Shown here: one piece after another, positions 1-5,627 of the stretch | Layout of the letters: every line of letters starts with the position of its first letter | Numbering within the stretch: position 1 is the first letter of the stretch | Origin: a virus | IMG/VR virus record: IMGVR_UViG_3300022693_003591 | Span: 1-22,755 of that record | Direction: 5' to 3' (one strand) | DNA: 22,755 nt | The notes under the pieces: generated by a model | Told to the model about the DNA's origin: nothing | The model's database searches: none | The model's input: the letters and a program-made list of their open reading frames with translations, nothing else | Made by a program: the position numbers and the translations under genes

Positions 1-1
1 C

Positions 2-190
2 ACGGCAACCTATGTGCATGTAGTAAATAATAATCAAAGTTTTCTGGATCTTTTGCCAAAACCAACCATCCATGAACGTGTCACACAGAACACCGACAAT
101 CTGGCCCAGGTCATGACCCACCTCAATCTCGAATTCCACACACCCAGCTGCAACACTGTCGTACGAACGAAGCCGAAACAGAAGAGGTAG
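2..190 (+). CDS. 3' end of a hypothetical protein gene
   Basis: An open frame enters from the left edge and stops at TAG 188-190, giving the last 62 residues of a protein that begins outside the window. The tail is polar and ends in a basic KPKQKR-type terminus. No domain can be recognised from this fragment. It runs in the same direction as all other genes. Its stop codon overlaps a weak promoter-like -35 hexamer. The frame could also be a chance opening, because no start codon is visible. Confidence 0.45.
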   Translation, partial: TATYVHVVNNNQSFLDLLPKPTIHERVTQNTDNLAQVMTHLNLEFHTPSCNTVVRTKPKQKR

Positions 191-217
191 ACACTTCGAC
201 GCGTTTCGTGGTAGACT
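188..217 (+). promoter_or_regulatory. Weak sigma-70-like promoter candidate
   Basis: TAGACA (188-193, 5 of 6 to TTGACA) and TAGACT (212-217, 4 of 6 to TATAAT) are separated by 18 bp. The -35 hexamer contains the TAG stop of the preceding frame, the same arrangement as in the two much stronger promoters at 2575 and 12068. On its own the match is weak. Confidence 0.3.
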
Positions 218-261
218 TCCGTAATTCAACATCGTACGCGAAGGATGGGTTGTTGAAGGGG

Positions 262-279
262 GACTGGGGATTCCCGGTC
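262..279 (+). other. RNA hairpin in the 190-347 leader
   Basis: GACTGGG (262-268) pairs with CCCGGTC (273-279) around the four-base loop GATT: seven pairs, one of them G-U. It lies in the longest gene-free stretch of the window, just before a terminator-like hairpin. The two could form one structured leader or a small RNA. No known riboswitch core was recognised. Confidence 0.4.
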
Positions 280-283
280 GGAA

Positions 284-334
284 TAGGTACCCCACCGTAA
301 CCGACGAACCTTGGTATGGTGGGGGCCTATTTTT
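284..334 (+). terminator. Factor-independent terminator or attenuator in the leader
   Basis: TAGGTACCCCACC (284-296) pairs with GGTGGGGGCCTA (318-329) over 12 pairs with one bulged A. The loop is 21 nt and TTTTT (330-334) follows directly. The SD of the next gene begins within a few bases, so the hairpin sits inside that gene's leader. It could end upstream transcription or act as an attenuator. Confidence 0.6.
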
Positions 335-347
335 ACAAGGAGAGAAA

Positions 348-482
348 GTGAACACATTTGTTGACATGTGTAAACGCATATTCGGATTAGTGGTTGGCGT
401 ATTCGTCATTGCCATGATCTACGGTCTCCCGATCGCCTTTGTGGTCTGGGTGGTGCATACGGTGTGGACGGTATTGGAATGA
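348..482 (+). CDS. Small single-pass membrane protein (44 aa)
   Basis: The frame starts at GTG 348 behind an AAGGAGAG SD and stops at 480-482. After a short polar head with one Cys, almost all of the protein is hydrophobic (roughly residues 11-40), consistent with one transmembrane helix carrying Trp residues near the end. The stop overlaps the next start (ATGA), which suggests translational coupling. It could be a holin-like or superinfection-related peptide, but nothing shows this. Length and composition are typical of unannotated phage membrane peptides. Confidence 0.6.
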   Translation: MNTFVDMCKRIFGLVVGVFVIAMIYGLPIAFVVWVVHTVWTVLE

Positions 483-619
483 CGATCGAAAGAGCCGCAG
501 ACCTCTGGATGACGCTCATGACACCCGTCATTTGCTTTGCGGGGGCTTTGACGATTCTCGCAGGTTATTTCTTTATATTTTGGGTCATCTGGGTCATAGG
601 TTGGTATTGGATGAATTGA
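479..619 (+). CDS. Small membrane protein ending in VIGWYWMN (46 aa)
   Basis: The start ATG overlaps the TGA of the previous gene. Residues about 1-12 are polar and about 15-43 form a Trp- and aromatic-rich transmembrane segment. The C-terminal VIGW-aromatic end resembles that of the protein at 737-892, and the DNA just past both stops is also similar, so the two genes may share a duplicated end. Function is unknown. With its neighbours it forms a cluster of tiny membrane proteins. Confidence 0.6.
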   Translation: MTIERAADLWMTLMTPVICFAGALTILAGYFFIFWVIWVIGWYWMN

Positions 620-633
620 GCAAGGCGACGTGG
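613..633 (+). repeat. Direct repeat copy 1 (21 bp)
   Basis: This 21-bp stretch beginning GAATTGAGCAAGGCG matches 886-906 at 20 of 21 positions. It covers the stop of one small membrane gene. In another frame it encodes ELSKATW. The second copy sits at the equivalent place after the next small membrane gene. Confidence 0.7.
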
Positions 634-635
634 GG

Positions 636-740
636 ATGATTCCAATCAATGGCTATGGATGGATCTGTCCGAAATGCTGTCGGGTATTTTCGGCCTATGT
701 GGATGAGTGTAAGTATTATAATAAGGATAAACCGCAATGA
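636..740 (+). CDS. Zinc-ribbon-like peptide (34 aa)
   Basis: The frame from ATG 636 gives a peptide with a GW-I-CPKC core, then R-V-F-S-x-Y-V, then E-C. This matches a short GW(I/V)CPxCGRV type of zinc-ribbon peptide common in phage genomes. The second metal-binding pair is incomplete: where C-x-x-C is expected the peptide reads C-K-Y-Y. An extra Cys follows the first pair (CPKCC) and could substitute. The stop overlaps the next start. The SD is weak (GGGG just before ATG). A role in binding zinc or nucleic acid is inferred from the motif only. Confidence 0.6.
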   Translation: MIPINGYGWICPKCCRVFSAYVDECKYYNKDKPQ

Positions 741-892
741 TCATGGTACGACAAGGAGTTTATTATGAACGCGATCCTCGAAAAACAGATCAAGGTCTCC
801 AAGCTCGAAAGTCGTACGAGCCACCGTGGAACGAAATTATAAGTTTTGTTGTGGGTATCGTTATTGGGTGGTTCGTGTGTATGACGAATTGA
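737..892 (+). CDS. Small protein with C-terminal membrane helix (51 aa)
   Basis: ATG 737 overlaps the TGA of the zinc-ribbon-like gene, with AAGGA upstream at about 9 nt. The first 30 residues are charged. Residues about 32-48 are hydrophobic and end in VIGWF, like the end of the protein at 479-619. A second ATG in another frame (765) has a better SD (AAGGAG) but encodes only 25 residues to 842. I prefer the longer frame because of the membrane helix and the similarity to its neighbour. Function is unknown. Confidence 0.5.
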   Translation: MIMVRQGVYYERDPRKTDQGLQARKSYEPPWNEIISFVVGIVIGWFVCMTN

Positions 893-1002
893 GCAAGGCG
901 GCGTGGCAGCGTCGGGTAAGGGATATGTCACTGAAGTTTGTGATGGGTGAAGTTAGCGATTTGCTGTCCTCAAAATCGAAGAATGCGTTCGCGCATGGCT
1001 GA
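877..1002 (+). CDS. Possible small protein VYDELSKAAW... (41 aa)
   Basis: GTG 877 opens a 41-residue frame to TGA 1000-1002. It overlaps the 3' end of the previous gene and the 5' end of the next in different frames. Its N-terminus contains ELSKAAW, which is also encoded as ELSKATW by the repeat copy at 613-633. The SD is poor. Bridging two neighbours by short overlaps fits the local gene packing, but the frame may be chance. Confidence 0.3.
   Translation: MYDELSKAAWQRRVRDMSLKFVMGEVSDLLSSKSKNAFAHG
886..906 (+). repeat. Direct repeat copy 2 (21 bp)
   Basis: It matches 613-633 at 20 of 21 positions and covers the end of the small membrane gene 737-892. Here the ELSKA frame stays open and continues to 1002, whereas in copy 1 it stops after ELSKATWG. 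Confidence 0.7.
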
Positions 1003-1471
1003 AGTGGTGCCGGGTGGGGAATCCGGCCCTTGCTTACCTTTTATGGAACCTGACGTTGATGAACTGGCTGCGGTGCTGATCGAGACTCACAATCTCGAAT
1101 CTGTCTGTGAAGCCACCGTTGACATTGGTTCTGAAACCTCGGTTGACGGGTTGTACGAACGGGCCATGATCGAGGTCAAGGCGGATTGTGATACCATGTC
1201 CATGATTTACCGTTTTCTGGAAGTCTGGCAAGAATGGGGGATTTCTCCTGAGCAGCAAGTTGACTGGATTGACTCGGTCTTTGGGTCTGAGCATCTCGAG
1301 GAATGTAATCTCTATTGGTTTCATATCTACGCATCCTCGACGAGCGGTCCCGAGGATTTGACAGCAACGGTGAGCAATGCTATGTTTGAAAGATCCCAGC
1401 GTGCCGCCGAACGAGGACGGACGGCCACGCGAGGCGAGGACCTTGTGGAAGGGGTCTTCAATAAGGACTAG
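983..1471 (+). CDS. Hypothetical protein with W..WGI core, family copy A
   Basis: The frame is open from GTG 947 with ATG choices at 983 and 995. None has a clear SD; 983 is used here, giving a 162-aa acidic protein. In its middle it carries IEVK, then YRFLEVWQEWGI, a Q, a W and VFG. This core is shared with the proteins at 2215-2433 and 2408-2578, so the three look like diverged paralogs. The N-terminal half (Cys-containing, acidic) and the C-terminal tail (Arg-rich, RAAERGRTATRG) are unique to this copy. The stop codon abuts a strong terminator. Function is unknown. Confidence 0.75.
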   Translation: MRSRMAEVVPGGESGPCLPFMEPDVDELAAVLIETHNLESVCEATVDIGSETSVDGLYERAMIEVKADCDTMSMIYRFLEVWQEWGISPEQQVDWIDSVFGSEHLEECNLYWFHIYASSTSGPEDLTATVSNAMFERSQRAAERGRTATRGEDLVEGVFNKD

Positions 1472-1512
1472 GGCTCATCACTTATTGGACGTGGGTGGTG
1501 GGCCCTTTTTTT
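1471..1512 (+). terminator. Factor-independent terminator after copy A
   Basis: GGGCTCATCAC (1471-1481) pairs with GTGGTGGGCCC (1495-1505) over 11 consecutive pairs, three of them G-U. The loop is 13 nt and seven T follow (1506-1512). The stem begins at the last base of the stop codon at 1469-1471. It should end the transcript of the first small-gene cluster. Genes from 1531 on would depend on read-through or on an unseen promoter. Confidence 0.75.
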
Positions 1513-1530
1513 CACTAACAGGAGGTCATT

Positions 1531-1794
1531 ATGGGAACCGTACTGTATCCGTTTATCTTTATGGCGCTGTTTATCATCGATGGGAAGCGAGACCTGCATC
1601 AGTTTCACTTTACGAACTATGAGGAGTGTCGGTTGGCTGAGCCTCTTATCAAGGCGCATGTACAAACCTTGTTGGTTGAGGGGACCCTGGAGTTTACGAA
1701 GTGTGAAAATATCATGCTGCATTATCGGCCTGATGGGCACTTTGAGAAGCCAGCGGGGCCGTACACCAAACCGGAGCCGGACTATGCTTATTAG
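1531..1794 (+). CDS. Small protein with N-terminal hydrophobic segment (87 aa)
   Basis: The frame starts at ATG 1531 with an excellent SD (AGGAGG, 5 nt spacing). Residues about 4-16 are hydrophobic, followed by a charged D-G-K-R stretch, so it could be a membrane anchor or an uncleaved signal. Two cysteines (C33 and C58) could pair if the rest lies outside the cytoplasm. The C-terminus is Pro-rich. It follows the terminator at 1471-1512 and overlaps the next gene's start by 11 bases. No family is recognised. Confidence 0.75.
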   Translation: MGTVLYPFIFMALFIIDGKRDLHQFHFTNYEECRLAEPLIKAHVQTLLVEGTLEFTKCENIMLHYRPDGHFEKPAGPYTKPEPDYAY

Positions 1795-2218
1795 AAATAA
1801 AAAATTTCTGCATATGTCGATAGAAGATGTGGAATTGGCGACACTCTGCGATAGTACTGAGCAAACGTGGTTTGGATGGATGAAAGATTTCCAATTCTAT
1901 CATTCATCGCAATGGGAAGAGGTGCCTCCCGACGTGGAATGGACGGATGTGACACACAAAATACATATCCCTTTTAATACGTCGGTATTTGGAATAATGG
2001 GTGATGATGGCACGGTGATTGGGGATGCGTATCCCGTGAGTTTACCCAGTCATGAGTACGAGTTTCGAAAAGTCGAGGCCTACGTGATTCCAGAAAACGC
2101 CGAAAACCTTAGTACAATGGCGTTAGGACAAATTGGTGGCGGAACACTGCTTGGTATCGATATACAGACGCTGAAAAACCAAACCACCACCGTCCTGCAG
2201 GTCTGGCAGAAGACATGA
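1784..2218 (+). CDS. Hypothetical protein (144 aa)
   Basis: The frame is open from 1580, but most of that is a shadow of the previous gene. ATG 1784, overlapping the previous stop and with GGAG upstream, is the likely start; ATG 1814 is an alternative. The protein is acidic and rich in aromatics. A segment near residues 70-95 (FNTSVFGIMGDDGTVIGDAY) looks beta-rich, and a Gly-rich GQIGGGTLLGI stretch lies near the end. No known domain is recognised. Its stop overlaps the start of copy B (ATGA), which suggests coupling. Confidence 0.65.
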   Translation: MLIRNKKFLHMSIEDVELATLCDSTEQTWFGWMKDFQFYHSSQWEEVPPDVEWTDVTHKIHIPFNTSVFGIMGDDGTVIGDAYPVSLPSHEYEFRKVEAYVIPENAENLSTMALGQIGGGTLLGIDIQTLKNQTTTVLQVWQKT

Positions 2219-2433
2219 TCTCGGATAGACCCTTCTTTACCATAAAAATCGATGCGAATGTTCACGTACAATATAGATTTGTGAAAATCTGGTATCATTG
2301 GGGGATTCCAGTCTATCTCCAACTGCATTGGCTGAAAACCGTGTTTGGTCAGGATAATTATTCTTTCAAATCCCAAGTTTTGTGTATGAAGGCTCTGTCT
2401 GATTATTATGCCAGTCCCCCTCTTCACGATTAA
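2215..2433 (+). CDS. W..WGI family protein, copy B (72 aa)
   Basis: ATG 2215 overlaps the TGA of the previous gene. The sequence FFTIKID, YRFVKIWYHWGIP, Q..W and VFG aligns without gaps to copy A (983-1471) and copy C (2408-2578). Conserved positions include the Arg of YRF, two Trp spaced W-x-x-W, G/D-I, Gln, a third Trp and the final Gly. The protein is short and is almost entirely this core, with a Cys-containing C-terminal tail. Its end overlaps copy C by 26 bases. Function is unknown. Confidence 0.7.
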   Translation: MISDRPFFTIKIDANVHVQYRFVKIWYHWGIPVYLQLHWLKTVFGQDNYSFKSQVLCMKALSDYYASPPLHD

Positions 2434-2578
2434 GTACGACACCATGCCTTACGACCAACTGAGACTGCTCGACGCCTGGGAGGCCTGGGATATCCCTATT
2501 TGGCAACAACGTCTCTGGATAGGCCAATTATGGGGAAAAGCCTACATTGAAGAACTCGAGGATTTTTTCGACAATTGA
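2408..2578 (+). CDS. W..WDI family protein, copy C (56 aa)
   Basis: ATG 2408 lies inside the 3' end of copy B in another frame; the frame ends at TGA 2576-2578. The core reads LFTIKYD, QLRLLDAWEAWDIP, QQRLW and WG, with LFTIK against FFTIK in copy B. The Trp spacing is kept and G becomes D in the WDI position. The tail is acidic (EELEDFFDN). The stop codon is embedded in the -35 box of the promoter at 2575-2603, so this gene closes an operon. No SD is obvious, so coupling to copy B is likely. Confidence 0.65.
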   Translation: MPVPLFTIKYDTMPYDQLRLLDAWEAWDIPIWQQRLWIGQLWGKAYIEELEDFFDN

Positions 2579-2603
2579 CATAGGGTCAAATAGGGCGTAT
2601 AGT
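2575..2603 (+). promoter_or_regulatory. Strong sigma-70-type promoter P1
   Basis: The -35 box TTGACA (2575-2580) is perfect, the spacer is 17 bp, and the -10 box TATAGT (2598-2603) is followed by AGGTGT. The TGA stop of copy C lies inside the -35 box. Transcription would begin near 2610, about 16 nt before the next ATG. The promoter at 12068 has the same architecture. Confidence 0.85.
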
Positions 2604-2625
2604 AGGTGTTACAGGTAAATATGAC

Positions 2626-2784
2626 ATGAATGCTCGCCAAAGGTTCAAAAAAACCTTAGATAATGAGACCTATAAGGCCAAAGTTGAGAGTCTCAAGGCA
2701 AAAACCGTCGAATTATTCGTGATGGGTCTTATTATTATGGTCATTGTCGTGATGTTTGGTCGATTTTGGTTCGGCACGTGGTAA
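2626..2784 (+). CDS. Small C-tail-anchored membrane protein (52 aa)
   Basis: This is the first gene behind promoter P1. ATG 2626 gives a Lys/Arg-rich soluble head of about 30 residues, then a hydrophobic helix at about 31-44 and an aromatic end (FGRFWFGTW). A positive head before one helix predicts that the head stays in the cytoplasm. The leader is short (about 16 nt) with AGG in ACAGGTAAAT as a weak SD. Function is unknown; small phage membrane proteins include holins and superinfection factors, but no motif supports either. Confidence 0.65.
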   Translation: MNARQRFKKTLDNETYKAKVESLKAKTVELFVMGLIIMVIVVMFGRFWFGTW

Positions 2785-2834
2785 ATCTTCAATAAACGCC
2801 CCAACTCTCCTCATTCTCCTCGAAGTACGGTCTT

Positions 2835-3167
2835 GTGAAGTCTAATCCTCAAAAAATCTCCAATATCAACCCTCGTGACACCATTATGCGGATTGAATGG
2901 GTCGATGCCCAGACAACCGATGAATGGAACCCCTGGACGGCGGGAAAATTCCGCCAACTCCCTCACTGTTTTTCAGTCGGCTTTTTGACCGACGGTCCTG
3001 AGGGGTGTATGTCATTAACTGCGTTAATTGATATCAAAAACGAAATTGAAGCTCAGGTGATCGACATTCCGATCGGCTGGATTAAAGCCGTTCATAAACT
3101 CAATGTCGGAGCGAAAATCGTACCAAAATCACCAACTACATTGGCCAAGCCGAGAAAGACGAAATAA
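2835..3167 (+). CDS. Conserved small phage protein, RIEWVDA type
   Basis: The frame is open from GTG 2835 (110 aa) with an internal ATG at 2886 (93 aa). The region beginning RIEWVDA, then D-E-W, S-V-G-F-L and a final I-D-I-P segment has the order seen in a widespread small phage protein that starts near a (R/V)xWxDA motif and ends with an IPxxx(I/V) strand. On that comparison the start at 2886 is plausible and the first 17 residues may not be translated. It is probably a small beta-rich cytoplasmic protein. Its stop overlaps the next start (TAATG). Biochemical role is unknown. Confidence 0.7.
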   Translation: MKSNPQKISNINPRDTIMRIEWVDAQTTDEWNPWTAGKFRQLPHCFSVGFLTDGPEGCMSLTALIDIKNEIEAQVIDIPIGWIKAVHKLNVGAKIVPKSPTTLAKPRKTK

Positions 3168-3343
3168 TGCCGCCATTTAAGCCTAAGAAACACACAACTG
3201 ATCATTTTCGTGACCAAGCCGCAGCCATAAGAGAGAAACTCGATAAAAAGAAGTTTATTCAAAAACATAAGAAACAGGTTCCGGTCGCACCAGGTGTATC
3301 GAGAAGGGCGCGTGGTCCTCACCGTAAATCAAGCGCGATATAA
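3167..3343 (+). CDS. Small basic protein (58 aa)
   Basis: ATG 3167 overlaps the previous TAA. About a third of the residues are Lys, Arg or His, with clusters KPKKH, KLDKKK, KHKK and a final RRARGPHRK stretch. The charge suggests nucleic-acid binding, or a disordered structural peptide. It is one of four tiny basic proteins scattered through the packaging and head region (also 6622, 12738 and 13085). No fold or family is recognised. Confidence 0.6.
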   Translation: MPPFKPKKHTTDHFRDQAAAIREKLDKKKFIQKHKKQVPVAPGVSRRARGPHRKSSAI

Positions 3344-3385
3344 CACCATCTCTCACACACCGAAACCGAAGTCGAAAACGAAAAA

Positions 3386-5179
3386 ATGACTGACACCCCG
3401 ACCACTTCCCCCATTAACACCGATATCTTCATGAAGAACGTCAAAGCGTTGACCAAAGGCCAACCGGACGTGGCCCGGCTTATTCCGGCCAATATTACCG
3501 TGGATGCCCACAATGAGCCCGCTCTCTCCCAGATTGAACTCGAAAAGATGCTCGATATGTGCAATCCGGCCGCTGGAGGGTCCATTTGCGTCCTGGGGAT
3601 TCGCGACGGTCTGTTGTTGAAGGCCCTGGCTCTCCAGGCCAAGCCCGGACTACGTATCATGGTCTACGAGCAAGATTTTAATAAATTTCTGGCCCTCCTG
3701 GTCGCGATCGACCTCTCCGAAGTGTTTCTCAACTCCCAGTTCTATTTCGTGGTGGAAGGCTCAGGCAACCTCCTGATGCTTTGTGAACAATCGCTATTGA
3801 GAACGAATCTCACTTTCAGAGTCATTCGACAGTTTTTACACCTTCCTGAGGACAAAAAAACGATCTACCAGGACTTTCTGGATACCGATATTTTGGACTT
3901 TGCCGTCCAACAGCCCGTTCGTATGGCCACACTCGATAAAATGGGTCCGAAGTTTGTCCACAATGTGCTGTCGCATATTACCCAACTCTCACGGGCACGG
4001 CCGTTTGGGGATCTGAAGGATCTCGGAGTGGGACGTCCCGTCTTTGTGATCGGCTGTGGACCGAGTCTCGACGATAATCGAGCCTTGCTTGAGAAGTGGC
4101 ACGGTCGGGCCGTATTCATTGCCGCCGATAGTGCGCTTCGCACATTGCAAGATTGGGGGATCAATCCCGAGTTCGTGACTTCGGTGGATCCCCAGGAGGC
4201 GACGGCCAAAAAGATTGTCGGTCTAAAGACCAAAGGGATTGGTTTGGTCTATCATCCGTGTGCCAGTTCGTTGGTAGAAGATTGGAACGGTCCGACCTTC
4301 TCGATGGATATTGGGATGTCCACGTATCTCTTCTTCCAGGACGGCTTGTGGTCCTCAAAAGGATTGGGTATGGATTGGCTCTCACACTGTCAAGTTCATA
4401 TGGCCGCCAACATTGCGGCTTTGCTGGGCGGACGTCCCACGATTATGGTGGGGATGGATCTGGCCCTTCCCTGTGGGAAGACCCACGCAGCCCTGGGCTA
4501 TCTGACCGAGGCCGGCGAAGTTCAGTATCGAAAAGATTCGAATTTCATCACCGCTACCAATGCACGAGGTCACGATGTGGCCACCACGGCACTCTTTATG
4601 TCCTATAAAAAGATGTGGGAGACGCGGTTTCGCGATCGGCTGCCCGAAGGGGGAGTTTTTAATGTCGTGAATCAAGGCTTGGCCCTGGCGGGATCAACCA
4701 CGATTTTGTTGGAAGAGACTGACAAGACCTTTGCCCACGTGACCTCGGTCGACACCCCCTTTGTCCTCCCCACTGCGAAAAATACACCGATTGATCAGGA
4801 CTTGTTAAAGAGTCGGTTTACCGAGTTTTTACTGGAGACCACACGAATCCATGACCTCGCCTTGGCGCTGAAAAAAACGACTGATCCCTTTCTTCAAACG
4901 GAGATTCCACCGGACAGAGTCCGTCTTTCGGCGACCGCCGAGCGGTTGGTTTACGATTTGTCCCATCCGTCGCTGATCACCGACGCGCTGATTACCAGTG
5001 AGATTGCCTTTGCACGATCGGCCTTTGGCGATATGAGTACAGCCCTGGATCGGGTGGAAAACCCGATTGAACGATTACGAGGTCAGGCGGTACGGGCCAA
5101 CACCTATGCGGAGATTTTGATTCGACGATGTGAGGAGTATCGCGAGATTGTAGAATTCCAACTGGAGGTAACGACGTGA
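3386..5179 (+). CDS. DUF115 / MptE-like protein (motility-accessory-factor family)
   Basis: This is a 597-residue protein with the signature of the DUF115 (6-hydroxymethylpterin diphosphokinase MptE-like) family. VFVIGCGPSLDD (219-230) is a Rossmann-like nucleotide-binding loop, followed by FIAADSALRTL (244-254) and GINPEFVTSVDPQE (258-271). LVYHP (287-291) and PTIMVGMDLAL (351-361) follow. The N-terminal part has a second Rossmann-like stretch (SICVLGIRDGLLLKAL, then IMVYEQD, 66-96), as in motility accessory factors, which are tied to transfer of nonulosonic acids to flagellin. Here the gene lies in a phage genome 2.5 kb before the terminase, so the acceptor may be a virion protein or host surface component. 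That is inference. ATG 3386 is the first start after an in-frame stop; its SD is weak. Confidence 0.85.
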   Translation: MTDTPTTSPINTDIFMKNVKALTKGQPDVARLIPANITVDAHNEPALSQIELEKMLDMCNPAAGGSICVLGIRDGLLLKALALQAKPGLRIMVYEQDFNKFLALLVAIDLSEVFLNSQFYFVVEGSGNLLMLCEQSLLRTNLTFRVIRQFLHLPEDKKTIYQDFLDTDILDFAVQQPVRMATLDKMGPKFVHNVLSHITQLSRARPFGDLKDLGVGRPVFVIGCGPSLDDNRALLEKWHGRAVFIAADSALRTLQDWGINPEFVTSVDPQEATAKKIVGLKTKGIGLVYHPCASSLVEDWNGPTFSMDIGMSTYLFFQDGLWSSKGLGMDWLSHCQVHMAANIAALLGGRPTIMVGMDLALPCGKTHAALGYLTEAGEVQYRKDSNFITATNARGHDVATTALFMSYKKMWETRFRDRLPEGGVFNVVNQGLALAGSTTILLEETDKTFAHVTSVDTPFVLPTAKNTPIDQDLLKSRFTEFLLETTRIHDLALALKKTTDPFLQTEIPPDRVRLSATAERLVYDLSHPSLITDALITSEIAFARSAFGDMSTALDRVENPIERLRGQAVRANTYAEILIRRCEEYREIVEFQLEVTT

Positions 5180-5466
5180 AACCACACCTGGGGCTCGAAC
5201 CCTACTTTTCTGAACATCATTTAGATGACTATACCGTCGGCATGATTCAAGATGCGAAGACGTCCAAAACTTATCGCTCACACTGTGGTGAATATCTGGT
5301 GTATCGACAGGACAACCCGATCCCGATGATCTATGTCGCGCGAATTTTGGCGATGGTTCAACCCGATGAAGACACATGGAGTACGGAATATCGTACTCGT
5401 GTGAAGGATACAGAACGGAGAAAATCTTCACATTTCTTGTGGCAAAAACATGTGGAGGCCCAATAA
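5176..5466 (+). CDS. Hypothetical protein (96 aa)
   Basis: GTG 5176 overlaps the TGA of the DUF115 gene (GTGA) and has a GGAGG SD, so the two are probably translated together. The product is a soluble, charged protein with many Tyr and His residues and no membrane segment or recognisable domain. The tight coupling suggests a partner role for DUF115, but the sequence does not show one. Its stop overlaps the next start (TAATG). Confidence 0.7.
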   Translation: MKPHLGLEPYFSEHHLDDYTVGMIQDAKTSKTYRSHCGEYLVYRQDNPIPMIYVARILAMVQPDEDTWSTEYRTRVKDTERRKSSHFLWQKHVEAQ

Positions 5467-5627
5467 TGGGGGTGTTTACGCCAATCTTCCGGGAAGAAGT
5501 AATCATAGAATTAACGAAACTCTATTTGGCACGAACCGGGGATCTGCATAAAGAATCCAATACTACGCTTGAGGACTGGTTAAACGAAATGTATCCGAAT
5601 GACGGAGGATACCAGATTGTGGAATGA
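5466..5627 (+). CDS. Small acidic protein (53 aa)
   Basis: ATG 5466 overlaps the previous TAA and has GGAGG about 8 nt upstream. A longer GTG start in the same frame would lie inside the previous gene and is rejected. The product is mostly helical by composition (EEVIIELTKLYLAR, then TLEDWLNEMYP) and acidic. Its stop overlaps the next start (ATGA). No family is recognised. Confidence 0.65.
   Translation: MGVFTPIFREEVIIELTKLYLARTGDLHKESNTTLEDWLNEMYPNDGGYQIVE

Noticed and set aside
190-347. Possible tRNA or known riboswitch in the leader
   Set aside because: No cloverleaf, no T-arm consensus and no recognisable riboswitch core; only two simple hairpins are seen.
361-390. TTGACA at the start of the first small membrane gene
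   Set aside because: It lies within coding sequence, and the sequence 17 bp downstream (GGATTA) is a poor -10 box.
419-649. Minus-strand open frame opposite the small membrane genes
   Set aside because: No SD, no conserved features, and it is antisense to better-supported + strand genes. Other minus-strand frames in the window were rejected for the same reasons.
1358-1386. TTGACA-N17-TATGTT promoter-like pair inside the copy A gene
   Set aside because: The -10 box is weak, the pair lies within coding sequence, and a transcript would meet the terminator at 1471-1512. Kept only as a remark, not as a feature.
4153-4608. 151-aa + strand frame inside the DUF115 gene
   Set aside because: It is fully nested in a well-recognised gene, has no SD, and shows a Ser/Arg/Gly-rich shadow composition.
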